Assembly (NCBI GenBank): GCA_020809705.1
Contig: CP085827.1
Span: 3,720,001 to 3,784,000 of the forward strand
DNA length: 64,000 bases
Direction: 5' to 3'
Source: Calonectria ilicicola
Lineage: Eukaryota > Ascomycota > Sordariomycetes > Hypocreales > Nectriaceae
This document shows, piece by piece, positions 11,461 through 24,349 of the stretch; the first letter of the stretch is position 1, and each line of letters starts with the position of its first letter. Position numbers and translations under genes: made by a program. The notes below the pieces were generated by a model. The model saw nothing but the letters and a program-made list of their open reading frames with translations. It made no database searches and was not told the DNA's origin.

Positions 11461-13289
11461 ATGCCCAATCCCGTGCAAGTCGCCACCAAGCGCATCAAGG
11501 TCCCTGTCGAGGGAGAAAATGGCTACGTTGGCTTCCAGCCAGGCAAGACCGAGGTCCTCAAGGCCGGCGCCAATCCCTTCAATGCAAAGCCCATCACCAG
11601 CGACATTCGCATCGACCACGATGTCGAGGTCAAGATGCGCGACGGCGCTCGTCTCTACATTGACGTGTACCGACCGGCCGACAGCGCCGAAAAGGTCCCA
11701 GCCGTGCTAAGCTGGTCCTTTTACGGTAAAAAATACAGCGCTCTGGACATGCTCCCCATGTGCGTGTGGAACTGCTGCGTGCCTCGCTCCGACCTGAGCG
11801 GGCTCGAGAAGTTTGAGGGTCTGGACCCCGCATACTGGTGCCCCAAGGGCTATGCCATTGTCAGTGTTGACACACGCGGAGCTGGTCACAGCGATGGCCA
11901 AATCTGCGTCATGGGTAGCCAGGATGCTGAAGACGGCTACGATGTTGTCGAAGCCGTTGCTGCCATGGATTGGTGCAACGGATCTGTTGGTATGGCTGGC
12001 AACTCAGCGCTGGCCATTGCCCAATGGTTCATTGCCGCTCAACAGCCACCTTCTCTCAAAGCCATTGCTCCATGGGAGGGCATGGCCGACATGTACCGCG
12101 AGCAATTCTGCCGCGGAGGTTGGTTCTCCATGAGCAACTTTGATCTCATCGCCAATGCCATTGTGCGCGGCCAGACAAACTCCGGTCTCGAGGACTTTGA
12201 TGCCATGTACCAGCGATCTCCTACTCAAAACGTCTACTGGAAGGACAAGCGCGTTGACTTGACCAAGATCCGCTGCCCTGCCTACATCAGAGGATCCGAC
12301 GTCAGTAGCATCCACACAATGGGCAGCGTCCGAGGCTGGCTCGAGATTCCCCACGACAAGAAGTGGATTCACTGGGGAAGCAAGCAGGAGTGGTACGAGC
12401 TATACAGCACCCCCGAGTCTATGGAGGAGCTCAACGTCTTCTTCGACCGCTATCTTAAGGGCATCACAAACGGCTGGGAGGAGCACACCCCCAAGGTGCG
12501 CTGGTCTGCCCTGCAATTCGGCGACCGCGAGGCCATCGACGACATCGTGCTCGAAGACTTCCCCGTCCCCAACACCGAATACCGCGAGCTCTTCCTCCAC
12601 GCCGACAACAAGCTGCAGGCCGGCCGCAACCCAACTCTGGGCAAGGTCTCGCACGACTCCGAGAAGTTCAAGAGCTTCTCCGAATTCACATACACCTTTT
12701 CCGAGCCCGCCCGATTAATCGGTCTCCCCAAGGCCGTGCTATACATGTCTTGCGATGCCCGCGACGACTTCACAGTCTTTGTCATCTTGCGCAAGAAGGA
12801 CAAGGACGGCAAGGACCTGATGCACCTCAACTTCCCCTTCAAGGCTACCCCCGTCAAGTCAATTGCTGAAATCGCAGAAAAGGACCAGGCCAGCTTGAAC
12901 CTGCACCTGGGCTCAATGGGCATCCTGCGGGCATCCCAGCGAGCCATTGACGAGTCTCGCAGCATTCATCCCCAATTCCCCTTCCACCCTCACGCCAAGC
13001 AGCAAAAGATTAAGCCCGGAAACATTGTCAAGCTCGAGATTGGCATCTGGGCCATGGGTGTGGATTTTGAGGCCGGAGAGAGCATCAGCCTAAGGGTATG
13101 TCAATCCCGCACACGATAGAATAATATGCTAACGATAACCAGGTCGGAGGCCAGTTCCCTAGTCTCGCAGAGTACAAGTCCTTCTCACGCGACCGACCCG
13201 AAGAAGAGCTCAACCGCGGCGAGCACACCATCCACTTTGGTGCGGAATACCCTAGCTCTGTCATTCTTCCGTTTACACCTCGATCGTAA
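11461..13289 (+). CDS. CocE/NonD family alpha/beta hydrolase (X-Pro dipeptidyl-peptidase-like)
   Basis: Exons 11461..13095 and 13143..13289, 593 aa; the intron has donor GTATGT and acceptor CAG, and the join gives SLR/VGGQFPSL. Start ATG at 11461 follows an A-rich leader. N-terminal alpha/beta-hydrolase fold: strand and turn VSVDTRGAGHSDG, nucleophile Ser in GMAGNSALAIAQW (about residue 182), candidate acid in RGSDVSSIH, and a C-terminal jelly-roll domain typical of PepX_C. The small second exon supplies the conserved GEHTIHFG, the usual site of the family's C-terminal conserved His region. The family hydrolyses esters or amides (cocaine esterase, glutaryl acylases, X-Pro peptidases). There is no signal peptide, so it is probably intracellular. 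Divergent partner of the PhyH gene. Confidence 0.88.
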
Positions 13290-14374
13290 GGGTATGGAGA
13301 TATATATACATAAATAAATATGGAAACGGCGTTTGTATTTTGTAGCAGCCCTATCTTGTGGGATAATCTCTACGACCGGTCCAGGCAGAGAATGATAATC
13401 ACGGCAGGATGGCAAGGGTTAGATGACTACGGTAAGCAAAGTGCTCTGAGAACCAAAACATAATCCATAGCATAGCATAGACTTCTGCTCGCAATTATAC
13501 CATTCGACCTTGTAGTCCCAACTTTTGTTTCATGAATGCAAATGCACTCCCAGCCCAAAACTAACTAGGCAACTGGGAAGATTTGATGTGTAGTGGAATA
13601 AATTCCTGGTCCATTGAAGTTTAAAAAAGAAAAGGATACTCAAAGCTAAACCTGATGAGATATGCATATTCCAAATCCAACCAACGCTTCAGCGTTGGAG
13701 CCAGCCAGTTAGGTAGAAAGCTTCTCAGATCGGATCCACCGGCATGTGCCAGTGCAGCAATTCCAAAGGAACACAGATGTCTAAGTGCCTTCAAACCATG
13801 GGGAAAATATCTTTGTCGCACTTGTACCATTCGCCACATAATACTGAAGTCCAGAAATGCCCCGCTCGAACACATCAGTGTTATTAAACATCAACTTTTG
13901 TGTACTTTGTTCTATGTCTATTTAGCGAGAATGAGTGTCTGGAACCTCTCAACTCGCAATGACGAAGCCTTGAGTCTCGTTCAGTGGGCCCTTTTTATAT
14001 AAATTATGTGCGTGTATCATCATAGTCCATCAGGTCAAACCATTAATCGTCCATACCATACGCATATCGTGAATCGCTGTTTTTTATTTTATTTCCAGTC
14101 CTCTCATTCAAAGATCACCCTTCTCCTATCCAATACTCTTTTATAATGGTGATGGCCCAAAAAGCACTGAGTTAAAATGAAGTGGGTGCGATTTGAGTGT
14201 AGAATCGCTTTTCTCCATCGCTGGTAAACTCACTGTGGTGGCAGCCACAGTTAACGTATGCAAGCCGAGCAGAGGGCATAAAAGTTATTTTATAGTGCAA
14301 AGCGCCGAAACAGATCCGTCAGTTGCAGCCAGCGTCCGCCTCAGAGTTTCATATCAGTAAACACACTCTGAGCC
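13290..14374. other. Intergenic between convergent genes
   Basis: No gene seen. It holds the 3' flanks of the CocE-type and cyclin H genes, with AT-rich stretches and a CATAG triple repeat near 13470. Confidence 0.5.
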
Positions 14375-15483
14375 TCATAGAGCTGGGCCAAACAGATCAT
14401 CGGTCTTCTCTAACTTGATCCTCTTGGTATCTCTGGCGAGGTCGTCACCGAACACAGCGCCGTCGTCGTTATGGGCCAACTTCTTTTCCTTGTTAAGGGC
14501 TTGTTCGCGTCTTGACCGCTGGAGGTTGACTAGGTTCGCTCGGTCGGGGTCTCGGCATTTCTGGAGCTTCTTTCGAAGCGGTTTCATGGATTTGACAATT
14601 TCGGGCTGTTCAATAGTTAGCAAGTGCGCAGATAGCTACAGGGAAGGTGATATGGCCATACCGTGCCCCAGTAATCCGTCATTCGCTCCGGAGGTTCTTC
14701 CTCGAGCATCTTCCGACAGCTTGCAATGGTGTCAAAGATCTTTTGGCGCATGGCAGCAAGGGCATCATTCTGGGCCGCATCTCCATTTTGTGGTAGTGCA
14801 GGCACCAAAACATCCAGCAACCCAATGTCCACCATGGAAATAGCAGCCATCATGATCTGACTGGGTGTGTAGTGGAAGTAAGCATCCGTCACCAGGGGAC
14901 TAAACTTGAGGATCTCTCTGGCCTTGGCGTGTGCCTTGTTGATGCGCGGCTCCTCATTGGGGAGCTCCTTGCGCAGCTGCAGGATGGCACCCTCCAGCGC
15001 GCGGAATGGGTGGCGCACATCAAAGGCAAAGCGAATGCCCTGGCAAAGCAAGAATTCGCCCGCGAGGATCTGCTCGCCCGTCGTGTTGGGGAACTTTTCC
15101 GAAAAGGCGCCCAGCTTATAGAAGAAACCTTCAGCCTTGCATCCGAAAAATAGCGACGTCTTGAGCAAGTCGGTGGCTGGGTACGTCATGACCGAGTTGG
15201 TCACGTAAAAGCGGCGTAGAAAGATGGCGGCCGTGGCGCGGATCTCAGTCGGTAGCTCGCAAAACTGCGCCGCACGGATAAGCTCGACGGTGAAGAACTT
15301 GACGAGCCGTACCTCTTCATCGGGCGTCAGGAAATCGGGCGGGGGGTCGGCCGAAAGGCGAGGCGCAATCTGCTCCTTGGCCAGAGAATTGGTCTTGGTT
15401 CGCATCTCCTGGAGGCCAGCTGGAGAATAGGACCAGAGCCGAAACTGGCTGGACTGGCGGTACCGCTCGTCTTCTGTCGCCAT
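14375..15483 (-). CDS. CCL1: Cyclin H homologue (TFIIH kinase subunit)
   Basis: Exons complement(14375..14605, 14662..15483), 350 aa; the 56-nt intron has GTATGG/CAG and the join gives DYWGT/PEIVKSMKPLRKKL. The opening MATEDERYRQSSQFRLWSYSP is the characteristic start of fungal Ccl1/cyclin H. Two cyclin folds follow, with the MRAATAAIFLRRFY-like helix (residues about 85-100) and the TSLFFGCKAEGFF segment. The C-terminus is basic and coiled, carrying the HalphaC-like helix and a possible nuclear signal (DTKRIKLEK). Cyclin H activates the Kin28/CDK7 kinase within TFIIH, which phosphorylates the RNA polymerase II C-terminal domain. Length fits the family. Convergent with the CocE gene; head-to-tail with the BAR gene. 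Confidence 0.9.
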
Positions 15484-15945
15484 TTTTGGGTCGGTCGGTC
15501 GCTGCTTCGACGGTGAAATGGCGGAAAACAGAGGTCGAGGCGCGGGGTGAAGCTTGTTTACTGACCAAAAATCGCAATGGCATTATGTGAAGCCATTGTA
15601 GCCTACACGGTGTCACGTGACCAGTGGCCTCTTTGAGCTGTCAAAGGTCACCACTTGGCCACCCACTTTACGCGCTGAGTTTACGCGCCGCAGTTGGCGC
15701 AGATCGGAGTTATGCACTTGGACGGCAAAGCAAAATAGGATCGGCAAAAAATCAATTATAGTCCCAGTAGTCCATTTGATGAGGCAACAAAAACAGTCGC
15801 GTTCAACGTGACCTGACCATTCCCATGTTTCCCAATTATACCCATTATCGCCGTTCGAACACCGTAATCACACACATCCCAAGCCAGATAACCTAATACA
15901 AACATTTAAAATAAGAACACATTCAAGTTAAACACACGTCTCTCG
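15484..15945. promoter_or_regulatory. Promoter region of the cyclin H gene
   Basis: About 460 bp between the BAR gene stop and the cyclin H start. No gene, no clear motif recognised. Confidence 0.4.
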
Positions 15946-17360
15946 TTAATATCCCAAGTTCTCTCTCCTAGCGGGAGGTGGTGGTGGGGGCTTCTTGGAA
16001 CGGTTAGGGGGAGGTGGTGGTGCCTTCTTTCCGAGGGCACTGGTACTCCTGCTCATGCTTCCGTAGCTTGTAGCCGGGCTGGCGCTGCGACGGTCTTGCC
16101 AGTCAGGGCTACCACTTCGACTGGTTGATGAGACATCGTCGCAGAATACATCGTCACCGCCGCGGCTGTATGCACTCCCGTCAGTTGCAACACGGGCGAG
16201 GGGAGCTCCATTTCCAACTGGTCGCAGAGTGACACTAGCCAGAGGCGTGGCGGCAGTTCCAGAAGCTGATCGCGCATCAAATGTTGAGGCTCGAGAGATG
16301 GTAGGGCGGGGGTTCTGAGGAGGAGGAGGAGCGAGACGACGGCTGCTGGGGGATCGGTTGGGAGGGATGCGAATGGGCTCTTGCTCAACCACTGGCTCTG
16401 GCTCTTCGTAGACTGCGGTGTGACGGGGTTCCTGCCAAGATCGAGCGGTGTTGGAGCGGCTTCGAGTGCCATTAGGACGAGCACCGTAGGTTGGCGACGA
16501 AGCAGCACCAGCACCAGCACCAGCCCATGACTCGTGCACTCGGCGCAGCTCCTCAGCGCATCGCTCATGGTAATCGAGCTCGGCGTCAAGGAACTGAGTC
16601 AGGGAAGCAATGCTCTCGGTCTCAGACTCCTTGATGTCTTGCATGCGGCGGAGGACATCTTCGGTGGTTTCTTCAAACTTTGCCTTGTTCATTCGGACCT
16701 CCTCTTCGACTCGGAAGTCATCACGTCGGGCCTTTGCCAGCTTGGCAGTGCTGGCATCGTATGCGAGACGTCGGTTCTCGAGCTTCTTGCGGGCAGCCTA
16801 AACAATGGACTGTTAGCCACAAGTTCAATTGCCATCTGGATATTCTTTTTTTCAACATACCTGATATTCCTTCATCATGGCCAAGCTTCGCTCGAGGCTG
16901 TCCATCCATGTGGCATTAGCGCAGTCGACATATGTCTCCTGGATGCCGCCAATGCGTTCGTTGGCGCGACCAAGCGAGAGAAGGCAGTTTCCGAATTCAG
17001 AGTCTTGCTCAAAGTCCTCGCCGTGGGCAGCCATGGTGCGGCCCAGGGCAGACACAGCCGAGCTCTTCTCCTTGTCGGCAACCAGCTCGCTTCGACGGGA
17101 AGCCCACTTGACGTAGGCGCCCATTGAGCCGTGAAGGCGCTCCATGCCTGCGAGCGGGTGTTGTTAGTGACTGCTGTCCAGAGGGGCACTTTCCTACAAG
17201 GCTACAGGGGGAGGGGGAGGGGAGGGGACTAACCATCTTGTCGGAGGTTCATCTCGGTCTCGAGATTCTTGAACTCGTCCGAGTGCGAGGTTCGGGCCTG
17301 GTTGCCCACCTTCTCGCCGGCCCATTGAAAGGCGCGGTCAATCTTCTTTGTCAAATGCAT
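15946..17360 (-). CDS. BAR-domain membrane-curvature protein with proline-rich tail
   Basis: Three exons, complement(15946..16797, 16861..17147, 17234..17360), 421 aa. Phase-correct joins give NLRQDG/MERLHGSMG and MKEYQ/AARKKLENRR. The start is the ATG of MHLTKKIDRAFQWAGEKVG, an amphipathic N-terminal helix of the N-BAR type. Residues about 15-250 form the long helical BAR coiled coil. From about 255 on the chain is disordered, with proline runs (RRLAPPPPQNPRP) and a final pair of polyproline blocks (KKAPPPPPNRSKKPPPPPPARR) that could bind SH3 domains. There is no SH3 domain in the protein itself. Role inferred: membrane bending in endocytosis or endosomal traffic. The last 24 codons are highly C/G repetitive. 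Confidence 0.88.
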
Positions 17361-18737
17361 TTTGGCGTCTGACTTGTGATGCTAGATAAGAGATAGAGAT
17401 AGGGTATGGGTATAGAGTATAGAGTATAGAGTGTTGGTTTGTAGGATTCGGAACCAGTCCGAGTACCTTGCAGGTAGGTTGTTGACTGTCGTGTAAGAAA
17501 GTTGGTCGCAGACCAGATGCAAATATTTTGGATGTCAAGACAACAGTCAAGGTTTGGCAACAAACAAACAGAACAGTGTTCACCTTGAGAAACAAGACGT
17601 CATGAGTAATGACAATGGCAATGGAATGAAGAGGTTGAGGCGGAACAGCGAGCGACGGATAAATGAACAAAATGTCCTCCGTCTAAAACCAGGGGGCAGG
17701 AGACATGCTTGCATGCCCACGTCGGGGGTCCCTTTGTGGCGAAAGGGTCGGTTGGGGGTCGAGCATCCCAGCATGCGACAGAGGGGGGAGTGGGGAGTGC
17801 GTGTAGCGAGCCTCCCCCCTCTGGCCCCAGGCACCATCTGGTACCATTTGGGGCCATTGGTGCCATTCGGGGAGGTGTACATGTGCTGGGTCCCGCCCCA
17901 ATGTAGCGTGCCACCAAGCGGGCGCCCGCTGTATACCCCGTGCCTGACAATCCCCCAGGTCCCTCGCAGCGGCTCACAAGCTCTTCCCAGTGGCTGGGAA
18001 GCCAGATGCTACGCGACAAGGGCGGTCCAGCGCTTCCCCCATGCACTTGACACCTGGGCAGACGCTAGTTGGAGGTGTCCTGTGCTGCACAGCATCAGCA
18101 TTAACCAGCAATGCCGACCTGCCTCGAGCTGCAGTAGCGCTGCCGCACCGCATCATCGGCGACCACCTTGGTCGAGGCCGGACGAAACACAGTCAGAGTG
18201 TCATGCAAAATTCTTTTTATATTTGCACGTACCGCGGGCCAGCAGGTTTGGGCGCCAGAAAATAAAGCCATCGACTAATGCCCATGGACCCAGCTGACCC
18301 GTGCTGCGCTGGCTGCGGCTCCAGGCGAGGCGAGGTGTGCTAGACAGGTGCTGGACGGTGCTCTGACGGTACCTGTATCAAGTACCCGCACGCTGCCAAG
18401 AGCCCGCCAAAAGGTTAACCTCTGATCCCCTGGAATGTGGCGATCGCATCGAAATGCAAAATGCACGAGGCCTGTGTGCATGAAACAGCAGCCCAAACAC
18501 ACACAAAAGGCCCAAGTGGTCATGGCACAATTTATTAATTTTTTTTCCATTCCTTCTTTTTTGTATTCTAGCTCTTTGTGCAGATAGATGGATTCATTAT
18601 TCCCCCTCATCATTATCCTTATCATTGTTATTAATTTCATTGATTGACTGTCATTGCGTGTTCCTCGTTTCTTTTTTGGCTTGGCCGCCCTCTATGTACC
18701 TACCTAGACTTCTCTTGGTCATGGCCCGGGCGAAGCT

Positions 18738-18776
<39 letters not shown>

Positions 18777-21700
18777 CAGACACCATCGCCCATTCAAATC
18801 TCAATCCCCGGCCCGCAAAACCTGGAAGAAATCAAGTCTGTTGGGAAACCCAATCTACTGCGTGCATCCACGGGGCCCGCGGCGTCAGTCAATTTCCCTC
18901 CGCTGCTGCGTCAGTAATTGGGCCACAACGGCATCACGATAGGACGAGGCTCGACGGTGAACGGGCGGCTGTAAGGCAAAATCTTAATTCTCTGGCCTTT
19001 TCTGTCCTTTGCCGCGGGCTGCCCGCGTACTCGTATTCTCGTGGCTAACTCTTTTGTGCTTCTCACCCACCATCACCACCATCAGCAAATGGCGTGGTCG
19101 GGCGGCGGCGGCGGTTATCCACCACAAAACAGTTACGTACCACTTCCCATGACGAATCTCGTGTCCTCTCTCCTTCACCTCTCTTTGCCCTTACGTCTCC
19201 CCCGATACGAGTACGCATCCACTCACGCGCCTCTATCCTTGGCACCACCACCACCAACACGCACACAATGCTCCGAACACACGGAGAGAGACATGGAGTA
19301 AACGGATAGTGCATTGATTCATTGTGCCGTCGCGTGGGAGAGACCACCCACCCAACAAGCCCAGTCCGCCTCCCCTCCCCCCTGATGCCGCCGCGCCAAT
19401 CATGCTACCAATCGAGCCAAGCCAACACAAGAATGGGAGCCGTCTCCGGTCCCAAGGGCCTACCTTAACAGTGAAGCCAAGTTTCTTTTCCCTTCTTTAT
19501 CTTCCCACTTATCTGGGAACTGGCCTCTTATGGCAATCCGTTGACATGCTGTGCTCTCCACACTCCGCCCACCAAACCATCTAGAATCCTACCTAAGCCC
19601 TTCCACCACCCTCCACAATCTACCATAATCCACCACCAACCACCTTCTTCCGTCTTCTCCAGGCCCTGAACCCAGGCCCAGACCCCGAAATGGCTCACCA
19701 TGTTCCGGGGCGCCGTTTTAACCATCTCGAGCCAAGATTTCCTCCACGGTGAATCTTTTCGGGCCACATCCCCGCACGCGACCCCAATCATTGCCAAAGG
19801 AGGCAGGCCAGTATTTTGCATCGTTCGAACCGTGGCATATTACCACCACTAATACCACGCCGATACCACCTGTTCCAGAGCACATCATCTTCGTCCCGTC
19901 CAAACCTTGGTCGCTTGGTTGGCGACTAGAGCTCTCCACCTGCGACCAGTTCTCACGCCCATAGCCAACCCATAAGTTAGCCAACAACCCATAGCCATGG
20001 CTTTCCCGGCCCGTTCTAGCCGCCAAAACCCGCCCCGGCAAAAGCCTCTCTGACTCTCCCGAACCCCTCGCGGCGCCCGTTTGGCGGGGTGCAGGGAGGC
20101 GTCGCCCACCAAAGACTCCCTGTCTCCGTCTTGGGAATGGCTCCAAGCTGCCAGACGAGGTCTCGCCGTCGGTCTATCGGGATTGTCCCACTCCAGCGGG
20201 ACCCAGACCGTTCCTCCACCTTTTTCTGAACTCTTTGAGCAAGCCCTGGAGCCAGCCCTTGAGTGCCCTGGAGCTTTGAACAGGGGGGCCCCAATGCCAC
20301 TAACAACAGAGGGAGGAGACCTAGCTTGCGTAACACTTCGTCGTCACTTTGCCAGCCATTGATTCAAGGGCAGTCCTGCTGCAATTTCATCATGTATGAT
20401 CGTCTTCCATCTCCGATTAGCGATCGTCGCCCTCTTTGTTTCAGGCATGCTGCCAATCCAACGCCAGACCTCTCTCTCCCTGCCGCGCTCCCTGCCGCGC
20501 TCGCTCTAAGCCTCCCACCTCGAGGCCACTTTTAAGGGCCAGCCGGGCATATGCAGCCTCCAATCAAGCTTCCCGAACCAAAAAAGGACGCCACCATCGA
20601 TCGTCCGTCCGCGCCTACCGAGCCCCAAACGTCAAAAGTAGGTCCCAAGATGGCAAATGGCTCGTGTTCCGGCCTGGCCAGCAGCCTCAAAACTAAAAAT
20701 AAGAGGCCATCTGTTGCCAAAAAATTGGACCCGTTCCAGTTTTCCATCTCTCTCTCACGCTGCACTGCCTCCCCGCTCCATAAGGACCTTGATCTGCGCA
20801 CTTCGTTCGTCCGTTCCCCTTTGTCATTGCGATCCGCGTCTCCGGTGAAACAAGTGACGTGCAAGCGCCAAAACCCAGGAGCCGGATTCAGGCCGCCCCG
20901 TGGTGCCAGTTCTTCCGACTTTCGATTTCTGTGACCACATTTGATGCGTCATGGTTGGTGCAGATCGAGAACAAATTGCTCCAAAGACACGCGACACGGC
21001 GCTTTGATGGAGTGCATAAACCCACAATCATACCATGGCCATTTCTAACGGACCACCATTCAACAAGCTCAATTGAAGTCATGATGATATGATACCTCAA
21101 TTCAACCTGCATTCCCATCTCTAAATCCCACACGCCAAACCTGTTAGCGTCCAAGGTCCAAGATGGCGATAGTGCAGCCACTGAAGACACATGGACCACC
21201 GAGCACTCCGGCTCCTACCAGTAGTTTCAGCCCAACCTGAACTGAATGCAATTTTCCGGTGCACCATTTAGGGCGGCGCCGGCGCTCGCAAGCCTTACTT
21301 ATCTGTCGCTAATACATCAAACTTCCAAGTGCGACGAACACAGTGATTCTACTACATTGTATGCAACAGTCTCAGTACCAAAATTCCCAACCTAAATCCT
21401 GATTCTGATAATGGCAACGTCTTCCCCAGTCGTGCATCCGTCACGCTACCCATAGTATCCGCACTACTTGTCGCAGGCTCCCCACTCCCACCCTGCTCCC
21501 GTATCATCGTAAAAGGCCATTCCAGCATTATCGCTGCAATGTTCTCCTTATTCATCGGCCATCCCAGATGGTCGCCAGTATAGGGCTGTTCGAATGCGCA
21601 TCACCAGATTCGAGGTCCACTGGCCTCGCCCTATACTGCCAAGCCACCCAATACTTACAATAAGATTTCCCCAGAACTTGGCACTTGCTTGTAGATCTCA

Positions 21701-22269
21701 AGCTTCTTGGTTCCCGGGGCTGTAGACGAATTCTGGCCCCTCATCTAGGATCTTGCGGGCTTGGACCGCCATATAGTGGAGTAGCTCAGAAGGATCAACC
21801 GTTTCACAGTGAAGGACAGCAAGGTTCAGAAATGCTTCTTCTAATTTTGGACAAAATTAATATGAACCATCATCTCGTAATTCATAGCGGGATGTTGCCT
21901 TGCTTTTTGCTCTCAGGTGCTGGCGTTGAATCTTGTGCAAATTCGGCAAGGCGCATCATTACCCTAGAGGCGGAGAGATCTTGTCGCGATGATAATTCGA
22001 ACACAATGGGATCACTTGCTTTTGGTTATATTTAAATTAACTTAAATTTCATTCAATATTGATCTCCAAATAAAAAAAAGCCAGAACTTGACATCGTGTT
22101 GATGGTGAATCTGAGAAAGTTAGTCAAATCATGAAGCTGTTGGTCTGTAGAAAGGCCCCTGACAACCCACGTGGTGACAGCCCTACATTTGCTTCGTATT
22201 CCGTATTATTCGCGAAATTAAAACAAACTTGTATCTCTCCGTACTCTAAAAAAAGTCAATTGGTACTGT
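17361..22269. other. 4.9-kb gene-free region
   Basis: No supported gene. Several medium reading frames occur (for example 17554-18297), but their composition is arginine/proline-rich, they overlap on both strands and have no domain signal. The 17.4-21.2 kb part is GC-rich and has pyrimidine-rich, CA-rich stretches like transcribed leader DNA; beyond 21.3 kb the composition turns AT-rich. A GGCT microsatellite lies at 18739-18773. A long noncoding transcript or very long 5' leader is possible but not shown. Confidence 0.45.
18739..18773. repeat. (GGCT)n microsatellite
   Basis: About nine uninterrupted GGCT units inside the gene-free region. Confidence 0.9.
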
Positions 22270-23440
22270 CGTAATTTTCACTCAGCTTGACCATTTCGAG
22301 CAATCGAGAAGCTCCACTCAAAGCACTACTGGCTCATCGTATTCCGGTAGAACTCCGTCCTCCAGCACTGCCACCCTGTCGTATCGCGAAATATGGTCCA
22401 GTCGATGCAGGATTGCCAAAACCGTGCAATCTTTAAATGTGTGATCGATGATGTCTTGAATCGTTAGTTCTGTCTTTCAGTCGACACTACACAAGGGCAA
22501 TTAGCTACAATATTTTGGCCACCGAAACGACATGAGATTATGGAACTGTACCTGCTCACCGCTTCATCGAGTATCAAGATATATGAATTTTTCACAATAG
22601 CTCTGACAGGGCACAGCAGTTGCTTCTAGCCATCTGACCACGCCCCAATGTCTATTTACCTGTCTAGGCCGCCCTGATCCTCAACCATGTTTTGAAGTCC
22701 CACGCCGGCCAGGGCCTGATAAATTTCCTCGTTTCTTACCGTGTAGAAGGGATCGATATTGAAGTGAAGTGTTCCTGGCATGAGAAAGAACGACATTTAG
22801 CCGTTTGCGTATGCCAGAATGCAAAATGGTGGAAATGCCGATCCCATCTATAGTAATTTGACTCGCTTGTACTTCAATCATTCACAGTAATGAGAGGACT
22901 AGAGAGGTTTTCCTGCCCCCGGTTTGCCTGCATATGGTGATATGCTGACCGAGTCTCATAGCCATCGAGAAACTTTTGGTTGTAGGATGTTCCTGAGATC
23001 TATTGACTTGTTAGCGCGTAGAGCCTGATGCGTAATTCTCACTTTACTTGCACGAAGGGAAAACATTGTCAAGTTTAATAGACTCATATTGAGGCCATTC
23101 TGGGTTGGCTATAGCCTGCCTTGTGGCTATCTATTCAGGCTCTGATTCATGTAAAAATTGTATGACACGAGTGACCGCTCCGATACTGGATTCCACGCTG
23201 GCCCAGTTTTGAATAAGTCGAGATATACCTTCACTGAAGTTTGCGATCGCGACAAGACTGACACCCACACTTCTTGGGCTGAAGGTATCATGCCACGTAA
23301 CAACAGTCCCTACAAGGGCAGTGGCAAGAATGGTGACAATTATGTCAAGTATAAATGTAAGCCAGTGTTGGATACAGCTCTGTAAATGAGCGGATTTTTG
23401 TGAGGCATCAATGTGCTTGTGGTCGCGTTCTGTATTTCTA
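22270..23440 (-). pseudogene. ABC-C (MRP-type) transporter, C-terminal half, decayed
   Basis: On the minus strand, pieces of one ABC-C transporter occur in correct order: the end of the second transmembrane domain and linker (about 23430-23155, LTFILDIIVTILATALVGTV then NFSEGISRLIQNWASVESSIGAVTRV), a mutated Walker A region (about 22960-22890, CRQTGGRKTSLVLSLL where GRTGSGKTSL is expected), an NBD piece with DGIGIST and IDPFYTVRNEEIYQALAGVGLQNMVEDQGGLD, a Walker B piece (ILILDEAVS, about 22590-22560) and the H-loop piece (TVLAILHRLDHISRYDRVAVLEDG). It is broken by in-frame TGA at 22882-22884 and 22477-22479, by frameshifts near 22790 and 22330, and lacks the N-terminal half. These proteins export drugs or metabolites. 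Not functional as it stands. Confidence 0.85.
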
Positions 23441-24349
23441 TTCTACATTTCCTTCGTTTGTTCCTTCCCAAGTTACGTTAAATAGTGCTGTATAGGTTTT
23501 ATTATCTTTTTTTGCCTTTGGATGAATTCTTGACTATCCTTGCGAAGATTCGTTCTTTGAAGAAGATTGTATTTCTAAAAGATAAGTTTAATTTTGGTTG
23601 TGATGGTAATGAAACCTCAACTTATATAGGATTGGGTACTAGGTGATTATTTTGGTCAGCGTCTTGCGAATCCCAAATGTTCTACCGCCCAAATTCGATG
23701 TGCTAGTTGAAAGACGGAAGCTCCTTCCCAAGTATTAGCTACACTTTCCAGCTCTACGCCTTCCGTACAGCTTGGCAATGTCAAATGAAACATTAAATTT
23801 TATTTATAATCTTTTATTCTACAGTAACAGTCATTCCCAGTGGAAAACCTGGAAGTCCATCTTCAGAGCTTGGCGACTTCGGATCGTGTGCATGGGATAT
23901 GGAGGGCCGTATTAGTGGCATGTTAACTGCGGGTGTTATGGTGGGGTTGATGCCGTCGCAATAAATACATCCCACGTCACTCCGATTCAGTGGCTACTTA
24001 GTGATATTAGGGAACATGGCTTTAATGTGGAGTTGCTCTGAATGGCAAAGCAGTTGATAGTCAGTGGCGTGTACTGGAAGGGCGAATTTAAAATGACTTT
24101 CTTGAGATCCGATTTTCTCAATGGTTCCCGCTAATGAGTGTGGAACGTAACCACCAACAGCATCGCCTTGTTATCGCCATTCAAAAATGGAATAGCTTGT
24201 GGCCAAAATTCAAACTATGAGGGTAATACGTCCTTAAAATACCTCGAGATACTCACTTTAAAGGGCATAAACCTCTCATTTCCATGTCGTCATGACTTGA
24301 CTTCATTGTCAGCATCATGCCCCCCTTGGTGATGTTAATCGTATTAACA
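23441..24349. other. AT-rich intergenic DNA
   Basis: No gene recognised. It may contain more heavily eroded upstream sequence of the ABC-C pseudogene, but no readable piece was found. Confidence 0.4.

Noticed and set aside
17554..18297. 247-codon open frame on the plus strand
   Set aside because: Rich in Arg/Pro/Ser, overlapped by equally long frames on the other strand, no domain, no splice-linked partner.
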